From positions 124,001-188,000 of the forward strand of contig NW_002476434.1 in the NCBI RefSeq assembly GCF_000189635.1: 64,000 nucleotides of DNA, written 5' to 3'. The notes beneath the pieces were generated by a model that saw nothing but the letters and a program-made list of their open reading frames with translations, had not been told where the DNA came from and did no database searches. Shown one piece after another: positions 15,161 to 28,700 of this stretch. Position 1 is the first letter of the stretch. Every line of letters starts with the position of its first letter. The DNA is from Tetrahymena thermophila SB210. Taxonomy: Eukaryota > Ciliophora > Oligohymenophorea > Hymenostomatida > Tetrahymenidae. Position numbers and translations under genes: made by a program.

Positions 15161-18100
15161 TTTTTTTAAAGAAGTATTTGAAAATCTAATTTTATTTAAT
15201 TTATTTAAACTTTTTTAATTATAAAAATGTATACAAAATTTAGTTTTATAACACCATTTAATGTTTCTGACCTATTATTAGATTAATATTAAATAATCAG
15301 GAAATTCCTTCAAAATTCTTTTTTAATCTTAATTTAGTAATCAATAGAAAGGAATGAGTTATTTAGTTGTTTAAGAAATTAACTATGATCTTATATTATT
15401 AATGATTAAATTATTTACAAGATTATTTTACATCTTATTTTTGCTGAATTAAAATTTAATTTTTACAAATTTCTTGTTACTCAAAAATTAGAGAAAAATT
15501 CTTAATTTCCTTTTACTTTCTGTAAATTAATTGCTTTACTTTCCCTTTTTTTTTTTTACATTCTTAATTTTTTACAAGTAATGATTACTTGCTTATTAAA
15601 TTAAGTTAAAATTTAATTTTGCAGAAACCTTCTAAATAAATCAAGTCTATATCAAACCTAATTAAAAAACTACAAAATAATAAGTCATACTAACACTTTT
15701 GTAAATTGATAATTACTAAATTACATAGGTAACACGCATTATCTTAAAATAGAAATATTCTTCAACTTATTAGAATTCCTTTAAGAGTTTATTTTAAACT
15801 CTAAAGTGAGTCATAACTTTAGAACTTTTAGTATTTTTTGATAAAAATATAAATAATAATAGAAACCTTGATTGATTTGCATTAAAGCTGTTTCTTACTG
15901 CATATTTTTTAATTATTTAAAAAATATTAACAAAAATTTCTGGAAAAAATCTAAATTAGTAAATTAGTAATAAAATAGTCATTTAATTATTATAGTATGC
16001 ATATAACTAATAAATAGAGGTAATCTTAATACTATTTAATTTTTCGAGTCCCACTTTAACCTAGTTATTTCTAAAAAATTATACATTAAAAAATAAAAAT
16101 ATTTCTTGCAGATGTTAATTTTAAATAGTTTTATAGAGAATATTATAATATTAAATTTAATGAAGCTAAACCTCATATTTTTAATTCATTTGTAAAAATA
16201 CATAGCTAAATGTAATTTAAATCATAATTTGCAATTACTCTATAAATAAAATTTAATTTTAATTTATTTTTCTTTACAAATCACTAATTATGGAAGCCAA
16301 TTTAAAATAATCTAAATTTAATCAATATTTATTTATTTGCTTTTATAAAATTAAAAATTATTAAATAATTTATATTCTAATCTAATATTACTATTTATTA
16401 AGTTACTATAGATTTAAGTGTGAATACATATCGAGTAACTATTACTTTCCCCTACTATTTAATTCATTACTAACTCAAGGAAAATAAAATTTAGTCAAGA
16501 GTTCCATAATTTTGATTTTATCAACAATTTAGTATTCCTTTTTCGGTTTTACAAATATTTAATTTAATATTATGTGACAAGTGTTTATATTAAATTAAAA
16601 AATCCAGACTTAAAAATAAATTTCAGATTTTTAACAAAATAATAATAAAATATTTTATTTTTTATAAAATGATGAATTTTATCAATTTGATATTAATTAT
16701 AAATAGAAAAATGTATTTTTTTATAATTATTTGTATTAATTTATATTTAACCATTTATTTTAATTTTAATAATAATATTGACAAAGATTTTTTGTTTAAG
16801 ATATTATTTTTTAAAAATTTTTGAAAAAAATGTTAATTTAAAGTTTAAATTTCAAATACTAATAAAATATTATAATAAATTTAATATTCTCTAAATATAT
16901 AATTGGCATTAATTGAAGAGTTTTTATATCCATTTCAAATTTTATTAAATCAGATAATTATTTTGATATAAATTTTGATAAATAAATAAATTTTATTAAG
17001 TTCTAAAAAAATTTTAAGAAGCAGATTTATTTTACTTAAAATCAAGATATATTTAGAGGATATTTAAAATCATTTAAAAATCTTTAAAAAGAAATTGTTT
17101 TTATTTTTTAATTTTTATAAAAATAGAATTTATTTATCTCTAAGGATTTCAAATATTTTTGACATATTAATTACTTTAGAGAAAAAATATAAAAATTCGA
17201 GTACTTAAAAAAAAATGAATATCTTTTTTCTTTAATTAAATTAGTAGTTAAATTTAAAATATCATAAAAATAATTTTGTGTTAAAAGCAACAATTTATGA
17301 TAATTATGCTGCTATTTAAAAGGTATTTTTTTATGAAAATTCTAATTACTTTATTTGAGATTAAAATATTTATAATCTATTAATCTTTTAATTTATATAT
17401 CTTTTTTACAATTTTTTAATATAATATTTCTAAAAGTAAAAATCAAAAAGAGAAATATATTTAAAATTAACTCACTTCTACTAAAATCATTTTTATTATT
17501 TAATATTCTTGTAAATAACACTTTAAAAATTTATTTAAATTTAATGAATTATAATTTTAGTAGATTTATATTTTAAATTAATAAGCCTAAAAATCATTAA
17601 GAAAACATATGATTGGCTTCTTATCACTTTTTTCAAAAATTTTTATTTTTAAGTTTTTCAATTTTAAATAAATGTCAAAACAACTTTAATTAATTTAAAA
17701 ATTTGTGTTCCAAAATATTTCTTTATCTTTAATAAGATATAGCAAAAAATTTAAACCAATTTATTTAGTAATAATTTATTATGAAAAATTTGATTTGATA
17801 AAATCCCTATTTTTTTTTTTTGTTTTATGAAAGAAATTTTATAAAAATATATTCATAAAATTTACATAATGCAAAATATTTTATTTTTTACCTTAGTATT
17901 TATTTATCTAAATTATTTTTTATACTTGTAGAGTTTTAGATATTCATAAAATATACTTATTTTCTTTACTGATAAATAAAAAAACTAATTAGCTGCAAGA
18001 CAGAGTTTTTAATATTATTTTTAAAAAGAAAATATTAATATTTCAATTTTATTTTAAATAATAGGAAAAATATAGATTAAAATTAAAAATTAAAGAATCA

Positions 18101-19460
18101 ATTAATATTTGAAAGTAGTTTTATTTAGGATTCATTAAAGCAGATGGACTACATAATATCAAAATTAATATGAACTAGCAACAAATCAAAAATGTTTATT
18201 ACTAGACTTTTAAGGTTTGTAAAAATATTAATTAATACTTTTATTTGAAATAATAACAAAAGAAAATTTAAAATAAATCAATTAAATCAGACCCTTAAAA
18301 GTAGTTTTATTTCAGCTTTGCAAAAATCAAGGAACAAAATAATATAATAATATAAATTTATACTTAGTTTAAAAAGTTGAAAGTCTAAATTTTTTAAATT
18401 TAGCTTATAATAAACAGAAAATTTTACTGAAAAGTATTATGATTATATTATTTTTCCAAAGATATACTTATCCTTAAACTTAGTGTATATATCATTTATA
18501 ATTAATTTTGGAATTAAGTAAATATATAGTAAATTTAATTCTTAAAAATTATCCAGTTAGCCTTAATTATTTTTACTATTATAAATAAATGTAAATAAGA
18601 TTTATACAGAATATAAGATTTCTTAATCAAAAATTTAAATATCTTTTATACAAATTGTTAATATTATTTTTTTTAAAAATGCAAAATTAATCAGAATTTT
18701 ACGTAATGATTATCAAATTAATCTGATAAGACCTCATAAGAAAATTTCTTTTCAATAATTCTGTACAAAAAAGATTAATTAGTCATTAATCCGAAAAATA
18801 TAAAAAATAAACCTCTATTTTATTCTTGTTTTTGTAGAACACTTTTCATAAGTTCTTTTAAATATGGATGCTGAAGTAGAAAATTCTTAGTAAAGAAGTA
18901 CAAATGCTATTTACTAAAATAAATAAATTTAGAAATGTTTTACTGCTAATCTTTTTATTAAAATATGTTTAACTGTTTAGTTGAGGTGAGGCTATAACTT
19001 AGCATACATTTGTTTTTCATAAGGTTTTGGTTTATTTAATTTCTTATGAGTACTAAAAAGTTATTTATAATGAAATGGGTTTATAAAAGCGATTAATTTT
19101 TTTAATTTGAGAATTAAATATATCAAAAAAATTTTACTTTGAATACAAAATATTATTTCATCTTTTTAATATAGCAGTGAATGCTATTTCTTTTACTGAA
19201 AAATATTATTTTAAAAAAATTATCACAATTCTTTGTCAAATAAATTGTTTAGCTAAACTAAAGAGTTTTTACAAAAAGACTAATGCAATAATTAATAATT
19301 TGACCAAAAATATTGTATTAATATAATAAATATTAATTTAAATTAGACAATCTTTAAGTTTTTAGTTTAAGAGATATTTTATATTTTATAATAATCAAAC
19401 TACATACATTTTATGTATACGTATTATTGACAAATTTTTAAATATTAAAAAATTATATTA
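15161..19460. other. AT-rich gene desert
   Basis: About 4.3 kb of extremely AT-rich sequence. Every open stretch is short and has the composition of background. One 42-codon frame (18864-18989, +) begins MDAEVENS, but nothing supports it. A 15-base direct repeat, AAAGTAGTTTTATTT, occurs at about 18112 and 18298. The 5' flank of the ABC transporter gene must lie at the left edge. I see no RNA gene. Confidence 0.6.
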
Positions 19461-19766
19461 TCAACATTCTAAGTTCTTAATTTCATATTCTTGGCTGCTT
19501 TCGACAACTTGACGCTTAATCAAAGCGACTTCATTGTGTTAAAGGCATCCAGTTTCATAAGTTTCATATCCATATTCAGTCTTGAAAGAGATTTGTAAGA
19601 CAAATTCAACAGGGCAGATGTTCTAAACGGCAGTTCCGAAAGAGTCATTAACAATGAGCTTACCACAGTCTGAGTAGACGTTTTCAACATTCTTCTTTTA
19701 GAGCAAAAAGACGGAAGTAGTAGCAAGGACAGCAAGACCTAAAAGGAGGATAGCAGCAATTTTCAT
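19461..19766 (-). CDS. Small secreted four-cysteine protein
   Basis: A single uninterrupted exon gives 101 aa ending on TGA 19461-19463. The first 20 or so residues (MKIAAILLLGLAVLATTSVF) are a typical signal peptide. The remainder has four cysteines at positions 34, 51, 74 and 101, the last being the C-terminal residue, a number that would allow two disulfides. Its codons are richer in C and G (ATC, GTC, CTC, TGC) than the flanks, as in strongly expressed Tetrahymena genes. I do not recognise the family. A small secreted or lumenal protein is the safe reading. The gene is alone in an AT-rich desert and next to the GC-richer island to its right. Confidence 0.8.
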
Positions 19767-20880
19767 TTTTTTTTTATTTTTTAACTTTAATTTTTTTTCT
19801 ATTAGTTTTAATAATTATTAAAATTATAAAGAAGTGTTTTTTTGCTTATGGTTATAAAGACGTCTAGGCTTAAATGGATAATTGTTATTTTGCACACAAA
19901 TTTAGTTTTTCTATGTTCATTATTAAATTGATGTATGCTATTTCATCTTTTTAGGCTTAATAATTAAGATACTTCATTAAAATTAGCCTTTCTAAATAAA
20001 ATAAACAAAGACATAATTTGCTGATCAGATTATAATTTTTACTATTTATTCACTAGACAAAATTTATCGGCAAAAACGATGGAATAAGTTATTCAAATTT
20101 CTTTTACACATTTAAAAATAATATGAATAAAATATACTTGAGAGATAAATTTATTTTCACTAAAAATCACCATATTTCAATTAGTTTATTAAAATTCAAT
20201 CATCTTGTTTATAACTTAAAAATATTTCATTTTGATATTTTTACTACAAGAAAAATACATTTTTTCAATTAATATGCGAATTCTTTATTTGCTTTCCCGC
20301 TATTTTAATACTTTTATTCTAAGGTTTTTCATCAAAAAAAATAAGATAAAAACATTACATACATATAATTATTATTTATTTGTTCTTGCTAAATGTTGTA
20401 AAATGCGTTAGAGTTTTGTATATTCACTCATTTTCTTTCTTTAAAACTAATATTTCCATATGGAATATAAATGAATATTTATTTTTAATATTATGAATTA
20501 CTTGTAAATAAAATATTTAAAATACTAACAATTATTTTTAATGTCAAACTTCAGTTGACAAAAAATAAAAGTATTTAAAAAATAATGAAAAATTATTTAA
20601 AAGTGTTGACAAAATTAATATATAAAATGTTTATGAAAATATTTAAAAATGATTATGATAATATTTTATTTTAAAATATTTAAAAATGCTTATCAAAAAA
20701 TATTTTATAAAAAAAGTTTTGGTTAGTTTGTAAAAAAATAATCTAATTTATTTATCTAAAAAGTAATAATTTGTTTACTAATTATTAATTTTAAAGAAAT
20801 AAGGTAAAGAAGTAAAAGTCTTATTATATTAATTAAATAAGAAAAAAAAGCTAATTTGTTTAGCTTTAGAAAACAAACAA
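19767..20880. other. AT-rich intergenic stretch
   Basis: Upstream of the small secreted protein gene. The stretch is AT-rich throughout, with no convincing frame, RNA gene or repeat. It should contain that gene's promoter, but no defined element can be recognised. Confidence 0.6.
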
Positions 20881-21309
20881 GTTTTTTATTTGCAATCCAA
20901 ACGGAATTCTGCTTTTCAGAGGTTACGAAGGGCATTTCGAGGGAGAATAGAATTCACTAATTTAAAAAACATGCGCCACGAAGTAAAGTGCTTATAGACC
21001 AGTCTTTTGGATACGTTCCCGTTCCAAATTGACTTAAACCCAAAATAAATCGATGCAAATCGTTTTATTATTAGATCCTTTGAGGGTGACCCTGGGTTCG
21101 ATAACTTGATTAATTTCGAAAGCATTATCAATTATTGACAGGGTCTGCCAAATTCTATATATAAAAGAATAGGCAAGGTCTGCACTCGAATCCCATGTGA
21201 ATTCTTTAGTATCCTAAGAGGCAAATACATTGACGTGAGCTTGCAATTGTATTTGGGTTGTCTTTTGTACGGAGTGCTGAATTCAAGGCAATACAAGAAA
21301 ACCCCCCCC

Positions 21310-21382
21310 GGAGAGATGCACCTTGATTAGCTGTAAATTTCAAAAAAAAAACCGGTTATTACAGCTAAATGAGCGCGTCTCC
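21310..21382. other. Candidate stem-loop RNA or DNA hairpin
   Basis: Two nested arms pair. GGAGAGATGC (21310-21319) pairs with GCGCGTCTCC (21373-21382), eight of ten positions including a G-U. AGCTGTAA (21329-21336) pairs perfectly with TTACAGCT (21359-21366). The loop holds an A10 run and CCGG. It sits directly beside the C8 tract. This is the only strong GC-containing hairpin I noticed outside genes; it could be part of a small structured RNA or the end of an element. Confidence 0.5.
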
Positions 21383-21693
21383 CACACTCTTTTCTGTTAG
21401 TTGCTCAAGGAATAGAAAGATTTACTATTACTTAATATCAATGGCTTTTTTTGGTAAGAATTCATTATAAAGACTCATTCTAAGAGAGAGATGAATTAGA
21501 TGTAAGGAGCAAGATAATGAAATTCACTGTTTGTTAACAGCTATATTGATTATTATTTAATTAGTAATTTCTCGCTATTACCTGGCAGTTCATAACATAA
21601 AAATTTTTTACTGTAAGACTGCTTCCAGCTTAAAAAAGAAACTATTTTTCATAATAGACCTTCTTTAGATAAAGTATCCCCCCAAGAAGCAGC

Positions 21694-21807
21694 ACAGGTT
21701 GTAAAAACATAAAAGCAAAAAAAATACTAAGAAAACATTAAAAGCAAAAAATCTACTAAAAACCAAATAGATCACATAAAAAGATCATACATTTTAAAAC
21801 AACCTGT
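21694..21807. repeat. Inverted repeat ACAGGTTGT / ACAACCTGT
   Basis: A perfect 9-base inverted repeat (21694-21702 and 21799-21807) encloses about 95 bases. The enclosed part contains two loose direct copies of an AAAAGCAAAAAA...CTAA motif. It lies at the right end of the GC-richer island. Confidence 0.55.
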
Positions 21808-21840
21808 TGTTAGTTCTGTTTTGGCAACGCCCCTTCTCTA

Positions 21841-22754
21841 TTCCAAATTATATAAAAAATAAATATATTAACTAATCATTCTTCTATTTAAAATTAAATA
21901 ACATTAAAAAGAAAGAAAGAAAAAAAAAAATTAAAAAAATCTTAACTGAAAAATTAAAAAAAACATAGAAAATAAATAAATCTAATTAAAAAATTGAAAT
22001 ACATTAAAACAAACAAATAAATTAAACTAACAAACAGATGAAAAATAAAAAACAAATAAAATAAAATTCATTCAAATATAAATTATTAATAAATATTTAT
22101 AGAGAACTTAACTGACAACATAATTTTATATCTTATTACTTATTACGAATTTTAAATTTAATAGTGCATTATAATTTGAATTTTTTTAATGAGATAATTT
22201 TTTGTAAATTAATGTTAAAAATGATATGATTATTTTCATCAATTATTTATTAATATCAAACAATATTTTAAAATGATTATGATAGTAATTATTAAATTTT
22301 AAAAATAATTAATTGTCATCAATTTTTAAACTTTTATTTGAAAATCAATTAATACATTTTTTATGTTTAAAAATTAAATTTTCATAAGAATAAAATAATT
22401 AAAAATATTTAAAATAGATAAAGATTAAAATAATTAATATTTTTTATATTTAATGCTTGCTGTTTAATAATAATTTCATTTTTAATTTTTTTTCTGTTAA
22501 AAATATATCAAGTTAATAATTAGTTTATTTTTTATTGATTTTTATTGATAGATCAAAAGACTATTTAATCAAAACGAATATCTTCTTAAAATTTGAATTT
22601 AAAATATGAAAAAAATTGAAGAAAATTACATTTGTTAATAGAAATGAAACAAAAGAGTAAAAAACGATCATAATTTACTTTAACTAATTTTGAGAAAATA
22701 ATTTTAATATATAAATGAATTCTTAACAATAAACAAAATTTATTTGGACAAATT
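21841..22754. other. AT-rich intergenic stretch
   Basis: This is the 3' flank of the nephrocystin-4 gene. It is nearly pure A/T with no convincing frame. A frame at 22586-22810 on the minus strand is only low-complexity read-through beyond the real stop. Confidence 0.6.
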
Positions 22755-25700
22755 TCAATATTAATTATAGTTATTTCTTCCATAATTATTATAATTTTAC
22801 TATTAGTCAAATTTCACCTTTTTGTTTTAGCGATTCTGCTATCCTTAATTATATTAATCATAGTTATTATTATTGTTTCCTTATCTAGCATTGTAATCAT
22901 CATAATTACTAGCACCTCCTCTTTAAAGACTTGGTTGGTTTCTTCCATAATCTTGGTATTAGTTGTCATAATTTTAATTGGAATTTCCTCTTCTTTTTGG
23001 ATTTTCATCATAGTTTTATTGATAATTGTATTAATTATTATTTTACCCATAATCTTAGTAATTTCCTTAATACCTTCTGTTATCTTCGTAATTGTTCTAT
23101 CTTCTCCCGTCGTTATAAAAGCTATTTTATCCATATCTACTATCATTTGGTTAATAATTTCCTTGATTTCCATATCCATCATCATTTTACCAGTTTGAAC
23201 TTGACTAGTAGTAAGGATCGTTATTATTATAAAAATTATTTCCTGATTAATAACCAATCTAATGTTATTAATCTTCTAAGTTCATGGATTATTGTGCTTA
23301 TTACTGCAAAATCATATCTTTTTGCTACTTTAGCCTATTAAAGGCTTGCAAGCTTTGTGCTTCATCATTAAAAATATACCTTATCCTGAATTTCATTGTA
23401 TCAAAGACAGTCTCATCGTAATCTGAAGCGAATATAATAACTTGGGCTTCAGGAGCTTTGTATTCTCTAGGAACGACTCTAACAGCTATTTCTTCTCCGC
23501 TATTACCAAGAATTTGTTTAGAGGGGTCCAAAACCTATTTTTTAATTAGTTTAGGATTAAAAATAGACAGAATTTATTATTTACTTCTAAAATTGATGGA
23601 TCTGAGGATAAGAACTAGAAAGTTTTAGTCTTTTGAGACTTATTTCTATATTCAAATACTTAAATAGACTCTTTTAACGCAGTTGCAGTTAATTCAAAAA
23701 CTTTATTGGGTTTTGGAATATCTGTCTCTATACGGACTATCCAAGAGTGTATAAGTTCGTTTGAATGAACATCAACGGCATTTACTTAGATTCTTTAAGA
23801 TCCTGTTGATAGCGATTTGACAGCTGTTTCTATTTATGTTATTTTTCCTGGTGGTAAAGTAAAAGTTGTGTCGTATGGAGAGCTAAACCAAAGAATATTG
23901 GTCATCGAACTGTATAATTATACTACTCTTGGGATATCTCCAGGTAAGTTTAATTTGAATTATGTTGTCTGACCCATATTTACATGAACATCAACCCTTC
24001 ATACATTTATTTAAGCTCAAATACCATTAATATTAAATATTTTTTAATTTTACCCTTCGAGTCCATGTAGTTCTACTTGAATATTAGACAATAAATTAGA
24101 GCGAAGGTCAGAGTTATACACTAAAATATTAAATCTCATTATTTTTGAAATGTTAGGCATTTTAGTATAAATAGCTATTTCTTGCTCGTTAACCCATTCA
24201 ACTGCAACTTTATTATCTGTTACATGCAAAGTAGGTCTTTATTTTAAAAATAAATTTAATTAAATTTGAGAAAAATAATTTGTTTTATTTTACTTTAGCA
24301 TTGGCGCTTAGTCTTTTAAATATAAAGGAGGAAGTGTAATATTAACAGTTTTTGTTGCTCTTTCATAGTATCTGAATATGTGATCTATAATCTATTGATG
24401 AGGCTCTACTTTTATTCTAAAACCCCCAACAATAGTTTGCTGTTTCAAGCTAAAAAATACATTAATTGATCTCGGATTGATGTGCTTTTATCTATATTCA
24501 GCATCCTATATAATAAAATAAACATTATCTTCTTATTAATTTTATCAAAAAAATTATATTTTACTCTTTGCTATGAAATTCTTTCTGCATCCTATTTATC
24601 TTTTAGCTAGGGATCAATATTTCTATATGTCATAAATTTAAATAAAACGTGCACTTTTTAGTTGGGCTCTAAAACCAAAGTATTTCCTTGAATAATATCA
24701 TAAGATGGTAACTCTGTCAAATTAAGTGCTGAAATCCAGTACTTCCATTCAGTTGAATCAGTAACGGGTTCAAACTCACTATGATTTAAGATGTCTTCAT
24801 CTGCATCTTCAATTATAATTGAGAAAGTTTAAATTGTGGCTGTAGGATTTTGTAATAAATAAGGAACTATTTCCTATCTTCCATATGAAACTGATAATAC
24901 TTTCTCTTCATTTAAGAATTTGCTAATAACACTCTTAACAAAATCTGGTTTTTTCCTTAAAAATAAAAATATTAATTTTTTGCTTATTTGTTTTTTTTAA
25001 TAAAATCTTTTTACTTGCTTTTTATCTCATCTATTTGCGTGATTCTGTGTTATGATAGTTCTTTGATTTTGCTGATATCATAGCCAAGAGATATTTTATT
25101 TAACATAGTTTAGTCATCTTCATTAAATAACATAGCAGCTTAGTTAAGAGTATTATTCTTGAACCTTTTTACTCTCTCAACCTTTCTAACTTACTCATCT
25201 GATCTTACACCTGCATCAGCATTATTTTAATCATCTAGTTTAGAAACTTTTGAAGCATTATTAGTTCTTTGATTCTTTATATAATTTATAGGAATTGTTA
25301 TCTGTGAATCAGAGATTACCTTTATCTTATCAGTTTACTTATTCTACCATTAATTTACAGAATTTATTTTATTCTCATATTCTTAATCTTTTCTTTTATT
25401 AGGGAAAGCCTCTTCTTTTCCTATATTATCAATTTATATCTGAATTGAACCCCTATAACCTACAAAATTAGGGTTAACAATATCGAGATCCTATTTTATT
25501 AGAATTAAAATTTCTTCAAATAAAATATCGAATATTTAATTTTATTTACTAGTTGAGTAGTCTTTTTATTTTGTCCTTATCTCCTAATTTTATGCAAAGG
25601 TATTTTAAAAGATCCATAGAGCATTTGAGTATCAGCATCCCAAATGTCAACATGAAGTTATTTTTTTATAAGGTATTTTATAAAGTCTTTAAACAAGTCA

Positions 25701-28700
25701 TTGTATTTTGATTTAGAGGGATCAATATCAAATTTGAATGACATGAACTTCTCTTCTTCACCTTTAAAGAAAGCTTCTCTATAAACAAGAAGAGGTGACT
25801 TATTCTCAATCATTTTTAAAATAGCATTTTAGTCATCTTTTGATTCATAAGAAAAGCTCTCAGTTTTATATTTAGGAAAATCAAAAAAATTAAATGTTAA
25901 AAACATTCTCTTTGGAAGACCCTAATAAATCTATATATATTTTTATAATTAATTAACATTTTTTATTATTTAAAAAAATATAAAATAATTAATCAATTAC
26001 ATCAGGTTTAATGGAAAATATTCTAAATATGACAGTTTAAGCTTTTAATTAATCTTTCATATCTTCTTCTAAAATAGTTTTTTCATCAGCATATTATTCC
26101 TTAGTATTCATAGGTGGGATATCATCGAGTAATCCAGTAACTCCTTAATTAATTAACTCGAGTTTATCTTTTTAAGATAATTCTCTTTTACCGTACATGG
26201 GTTAATTAAGGTGGATAATGAGGGGTTAATCTTTTTCTCCTTAGTATGTTACTTAAGATCTTATAGGATTAAAGTCTAGTTATCTTCCTTCAATGATTTC
26301 ATCCTCATCTAAATCATTTTCATAGTTATAGCCTCCCTACTATTTTTAAGGAGATTATCTAACAGGTTAAATTTTAGTTGCTTTTTTATAAAAGCCAGGG
26401 GCACTTGCACTTTATCTTGTTTTAACAAGTTCTTCTCTCATCATTTTGTATTCCTATGTAAGACCCATTTATATTTAATCTCTTTCTCTCTAAAATTACT
26501 CTATTTACTACTTCATCATCATTTCTTATTACTAAAGTTACTTTAAGTAACGCTCTTACTCGTTTCTTGGTTCCCAAGTTATCTATTGATAATCTTAAAT
26601 ATTGAAAGGTGCTCCACCTGCATTCTACAACTGCCTTCTTTATAAAATTTAATCATTAATCTGCTCCAATCTTCTCCTTTCATTCATCAACTATTAGTCT
26701 AACATCTAAAGTTATAAATCTGCCCCTGTTGGCATTCTATTTAACTGCTATTGAGGAAAAGGTAAAGGTTTTGCTTAATGTACAGGCTATCCAGGCTATC
26801 TGCTCTAATCCTATTACTAAAAAAAATAAATGATAAATTAATCTAATAAAATATAATAAATAAAATTGGATTGTTTCATATTTAGAAATAAAAATATTAC
26901 TGATTGCATTTACTAACTTCTGTAATCTTACTATACAACTCTTGCTTTTTGAATTTCTTCATAAAGATTATTCTCATTAGTTCCTGGTGGAACAACTCTA
27001 AATCCAGCAGATACTTAAATCTCAAACTCTTCTCTAAAAGGGAGAGATATCATTTTTTATCCATCAACACTCTTTCCTGGTCCATGAAGCATAACTTCTT
27101 GCACAATTAACTCAGATTAAGATTATAATTTTCCAGACACAGATATTGGGAGCCAGCTTATAACCCTTGTAGCAATTTACCTTGCTTAAGCAACATACTC
27201 TATATCATACTCTAATTAAAGAACAATACAACTTTAATCAGAATCAAAAACGTTGTCGATTTCATGCATACCACTATATTCTAAGCTGATAACATTAGAG
27301 TCTTATCCGTCTTTATTTTTTATGACTTCTTTAATTTATTGCTTTAAAGTAACTCTATTTGAGCCTCCACCTCTATTGACAAAATCCCAACCGTTATGAA
27401 AACCACAAATAAGTTTTTTTTCTTTGAAAATGACTTTATTATTGATTGATTTTGATACTTCTAAGAATTGTTAAACTTGCCTAACTAACTCTTTTTCAAC
27501 ATTATCTCTAATTAAGATTTATACATTTACGAGATATAATTTATAAGTAGGAAGCAGATCCATCATAATCTCAAACACTTGATCTATTTTAAGAGTTTAA
27601 TTTTCTTAAAACTATTTTTTTATTTTTTTAAATTGAAATTAATTTTTATTTTTAAATTTATCAACAAACATTAATAATAATTAGCAAACATAAATATTAC
27701 TTTTGTATCTAGCCATTATTCTGCTAATCCAGGAATAGGGTCATTAGTAGAAACTAACACACTCTCTGGAAAGAGATGTTTTATTTTTTATAGTAAAGGG
27801 AAATAATCTAAAATGAAATTAAATCTAATAGATGTATTAGCAATTCTCTATTCCTCAGTTGAAGCTTTGCTGACATATCCTCTCATCGTATCTAAATAAA
27901 TTCATTTCAAATATTTATGTAACTAAAATTTTACTTATTTTTAATATTTAATAGCTAACAAAATTCAAAATTTTTACTATTTTTTAAAGCCACAGATTAA
28001 GGTTCTTTTAGCAAGTTGTTAATGTTGATTTCACCAACACCACAAGAAAAAGTACTTAATATAATATCATGATTTCCTATTTCTAAGATATATGCCTCAA
28101 AAATAATCAAAGTAGCAGCTGATTTTTCAAGCTGTGTGTGGAAAAATAAACTGAAAGGATGGGAATATTCAAATTAATAATTGTATCCCTATTATTCAGA
28201 CCTAAGTCCATAAGCTCCAGTAAGGTAAGAACGACCAAAGAATTCTTTGAGTTAATTCGAATAAAATGAGAAATTAAATTTTATGGCCAACCTTTTCGTC
28301 TCTCTTGACTATTTGATTATTTATAATTTTAGTTAATAACATCCTAAAGTTAACTTTAATAGTGTGCTTTCAATCAAATTCATAAAATTATATCAAAAAC
28401 TTTAATTATTTTTGCTTATTATACCTTAGGTGAATAATTTAAACCATCTAATCCTTTAGGAGTAAGTCTGTAACAATCGGATTCCCTATTAGGATTTGTG
28501 ATTCTTAGTGAGTATGCAGGTCTAATTTTTACATCTTATCTTAACTTATTCCATTTGCTTATTGACATGAGTTCTAAATCATTAGGGTCGATTTTCTTAT
28601 TTAAGAAAAATAAAAATAATTTTTTGCTAAATAGAAAATAACATAATATGTAAATATTCAGTTTATTCAAATGAATTCCATATGCTAAAATGCAATCCAG

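Larger units (their letters stand above)
20881..21840. other. GC-richer island of unknown nature
   Basis: Composition changes abruptly here: runs such as GACCCTGGGTTCGATAA and a tract of eight C (21302-21309) stand in DNA that is otherwise about four-fifths A+T. Five EcoRI-type GAATTC hexamers fall within about 560 bp. On the minus strand a frame free of TGA runs from about 21340 down to TGA near 20919 (about 140 codons with CCG, CGA, TCG and GGG codons foreign to the neighbouring genes), but its product matches no family I know. Two inverted repeats lie inside, listed separately. Candidates are a structured non-coding RNA, a remnant of a mobile element, transferred DNA or an assembly contaminant. 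I cannot choose between them. Confidence 0.5.

Noticed and set aside
18864-18989. Small plus-strand frame starting MDAEVENS
   Set aside because: Only 42 codons, background composition, no splice partner or neighbour support.
21080-21110. GGTTCGATAAC resembling a tRNA T-loop / B box
   Set aside because: The flanking bases do not form a T stem, and no acceptor stem or D arm is present.
20916-21131. Minus-strand ORF in the GC-richer island as a protein gene
   Set aside because: No proper start, no similarity, and codon choice unlike the rest of the window; kept only as part of an unexplained island.
21302-21309. C8 tract as a telomere remnant
   Set aside because: Ciliate telomeres of this group are CCCCAA repeats; a single C run without the repeat unit does not qualify.
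22814-23257. 147-codon minus-strand frame rich in I, M and T, and the plus-strand frames over the same bases
   Set aside because: They are shadows of the Q/N/Y/G-rich tail of nephrocystin-4, which is in frame with the conserved upstream exon and ends on TGA at 22755.
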